A DNA stretch of 6,779 nucleotides from a bacterium (lineage in GTDB: Bacteria > Zhuqueibacterota > Zhuqueibacteria > Thermofontimicrobiales > Thermofontimicrobiaceae): contig JALOPY010000135.1 of assembly GCA_025453735.1 (NCBI GenBank), forward strand, positions 1 through 6,779. The letters run 5' to 3'. Under the pieces are notes generated by a model that ran no database searches, was not told where the DNA came from, and worked only from the letters and a program-made list of their open reading frames with translations. This document shows, piece after piece, positions 6,022 through 6,779 of the stretch; position 1 is the stretch's first letter, and every line of letters begins with the position of its first letter. The position numbers and the translations under genes are program-made.

Positions 6022-6158
6022 AGCTTGAATCTCATGTCAGGAAACGCATTGTGAATTGTTCTTTTATCTTCAAGGGTAACAACTCGCAAGCTAACTACAA
6101 ACCAGGTTTTTTTAAAAAACCTGGTTTGTAAATCTGCTGCTAAAAAATTACGCTCCAT
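6018..6158 (-). pseudogene. Truncated upstream partner of the DUF2283 gene (C-terminal remnant)
   Basis: This open frame of 46 codons ends in TGA overlapping the DUF2283 ATG by four bases, the usual layout of a coupled small-gene pair. The last 25 residues (SLRVVTLEDKRTIHNAFPD, then MRFKL) look like real protein: two beta strands as found at the end of DUF4258 or RelE/BECR-type toxins. Upstream of that, the frame only reads through a palindrome (6096-6130) and then overlaps the end of the phosphoglycerate mutase gene; its sole ATG (6158) lies in that gene and has no ribosome binding site. I therefore read it as the C-terminal stump of a toxin-like gene whose 5' part was lost. The family assignment is tentative. 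Confidence 0.5.
6096..6130. repeat. Perfect 35-base palindrome (17-bp arms)
   Basis: TACAAACCAGGTTTTTT is followed by one T and then by its exact reverse complement. It begins 17 bases after the stop of the phosphoglycerate mutase gene, so it could act as its terminator, although the T tract lies inside the stem and no T run follows on either strand. It shares its AACCAGG/CCTGGTT core and inner T/A stem with the hairpin at 3944-3978, which suggests a dispersed palindromic element. Confidence 0.7.
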
Positions 6159-6779
6159 ACTTCATCAAGCGTTGCGCATTTGCCAGAATGATGGGCATCA
6201 ATTGCATGCTCGGCATTCTGCCTAATCCGCCCTGAATGCATGAAATTTCATCAAATTTCGTCACATTATCGGTCCGGCAAAATTTTGAATGCAGCAGCAC
6301 TGGCACCGGATGCCAGCTATGCCCTTTCATGATCGCTGGCGTCGAATGGTCTGCTGTTACGACAAATACATCAGGATTCAAGCTCGTCAACATCGGAATC
6401 AGTGCATCGACCTGCTCGATCACTTTCACCTTCGCATCAAAATCGCCGTCTTCGCCTTTGGAATCGGTTGGCTTCACATGAACAAAGAAAAAGTCGTACT
6501 TCTCATAATTTTGCGCCACGGCTTCAAATTCCGATTTAATATCCGCGGTCACCGGGTGCAAATCCATATTGAGCAAAAACGCCACGCCCCGGTACATCGG
6601 GTAGTTGGCAACAGCAAGGGTTTTCAGCTTATAGCGCTCCAGCATCGATTTATAAGGACGATGCTTGGCAAAGCCGCGCAGGAGCAGGGCATTTGCCTTT
6701 TGCTCGTCGGACAAAACCTTGAATGCCTGATCGAGAAAACGTTTTGCCAGTTGCGCGGTCTTCTGACTCTCCTTATTCA
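6148..6779 (-). CDS. apgM: Archaeal-type cofactor-independent phosphoglycerate mutase (5' end outside window)
   Basis: The frame is open from the right edge to TAA at 6148; 209 C-terminal residues are visible, about half of a typical ~400-residue ApgM. The TTG at 6714 is internal, since the frame and plausible protein (KESQKTAQLAKRFLDQAFKV) continue upstream. Family hallmarks are ANYPMYRGVAFLL, the HVKPTDSKGEDGDF loop, VVTADHSTPAIMKGHSWHPV with metal-binding Asp and His residues, and the end GGLGRMPSMQLMPIILANAQ. It belongs to the alkaline-phosphatase superfamily and interconverts 3- and 2-phosphoglycerate in glycolysis and gluconeogenesis in the cytoplasm, with two metal ions. The phosphoserine of the active site would lie in the missing N-terminal half. 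This type differs from the GpmI enzyme of most bacteria but occurs in several bacterial phyla. Confidence 0.93.
   Translation of the reverse strand, partial: NKESQKTAQLAKRFLDQAFKVLSDEQKANALLLRGFAKHRPYKSMLERYKLKTLAVANYPMYRGVAFLLNMDLHPVTADIKSEFEAVAQNYEKYDFFFVHVKPTDSKGEDGDFDAKVKVIEQVDALIPMLTSLNPDVFVVTADHSTPAIMKGHSWHPVPVLLHSKFCRTDNVTKFDEISCIQGGLGRMPSMQLMPIILANAQRLMKYGA

Noticed and set aside
6712..6714. TTG as start of the phosphoglycerate mutase
   Set aside because: The reading frame and plausible protein continue to the window edge, and the visible part is only half the usual family length.

Overview
All genes that can be supported in this window lie on the minus strand, so transcription runs right to left. 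The window suggests an uncultured bacterium of the FCB/Calditrichota-KSB1 kind. The hints are an archaeal-type phosphoglycerate mutase, secreted proteins built from carboxypeptidase-regulatory-like repeats that end in a QNxPNP-type tail, and a SHYQILEKLGAGGMG-type serine/threonine kinase sequence. This placement is inferred from family knowledge; there is no rRNA or other marker in the window.

In the order of transcription: (1) 6779-6148 is the C-terminal half of an archaeal-type, cofactor-independent phosphoglycerate mutase, cut by the right edge. (2) 6158-5803 holds a short, probably truncated ORF that overlaps the start of a DUF2283 protein by four bases (ATGA). This looks like the remains of a toxin/antitoxin-like pair, and a perfect 35-base palindrome lies inside the short ORF. 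(3) 5722-4028 encodes an exported transglutaminase-like protein with an intact Cys-His-Asp triad, a proline hinge and a C-terminal beta domain; a 9-bp-arm inverted repeat lies upstream and a rho-independent terminator downstream. (4) 3810-3409 encodes a small hot-dog acyl-CoA thioesterase with its own promoter and ribosome binding site. (5) 3408-2721 is intergenic. It contains a Fur-box-like site, a strong hairpin and a broken N-terminal piece of a Hanks-type serine/threonine kinase. (6) 2720-1 encodes a large exported protein that runs off the left edge. It starts at TTG and carries eight diverged repeats of about 105 residues; the last visible residues look like the beginning of a C-terminal sorting or FlgD-like tail.

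The genes do not form an obvious pathway. Two are exported (transglutaminase-like and repeat protein), two are cytoplasmic enzymes (phosphoglycerate mutase, thioesterase), and the rest is accessory material. The most notable things are three hairpins of one design (GC-containing arms around an inner T-tract/A-tract stem), two sharing an AACCAGG/CCTGGTT core, and two broken genes (kinase and toxin-like ORF). I see no tRNA, rRNA, CRISPR array, transposase or phage gene, and no clearly new multi-gene system.
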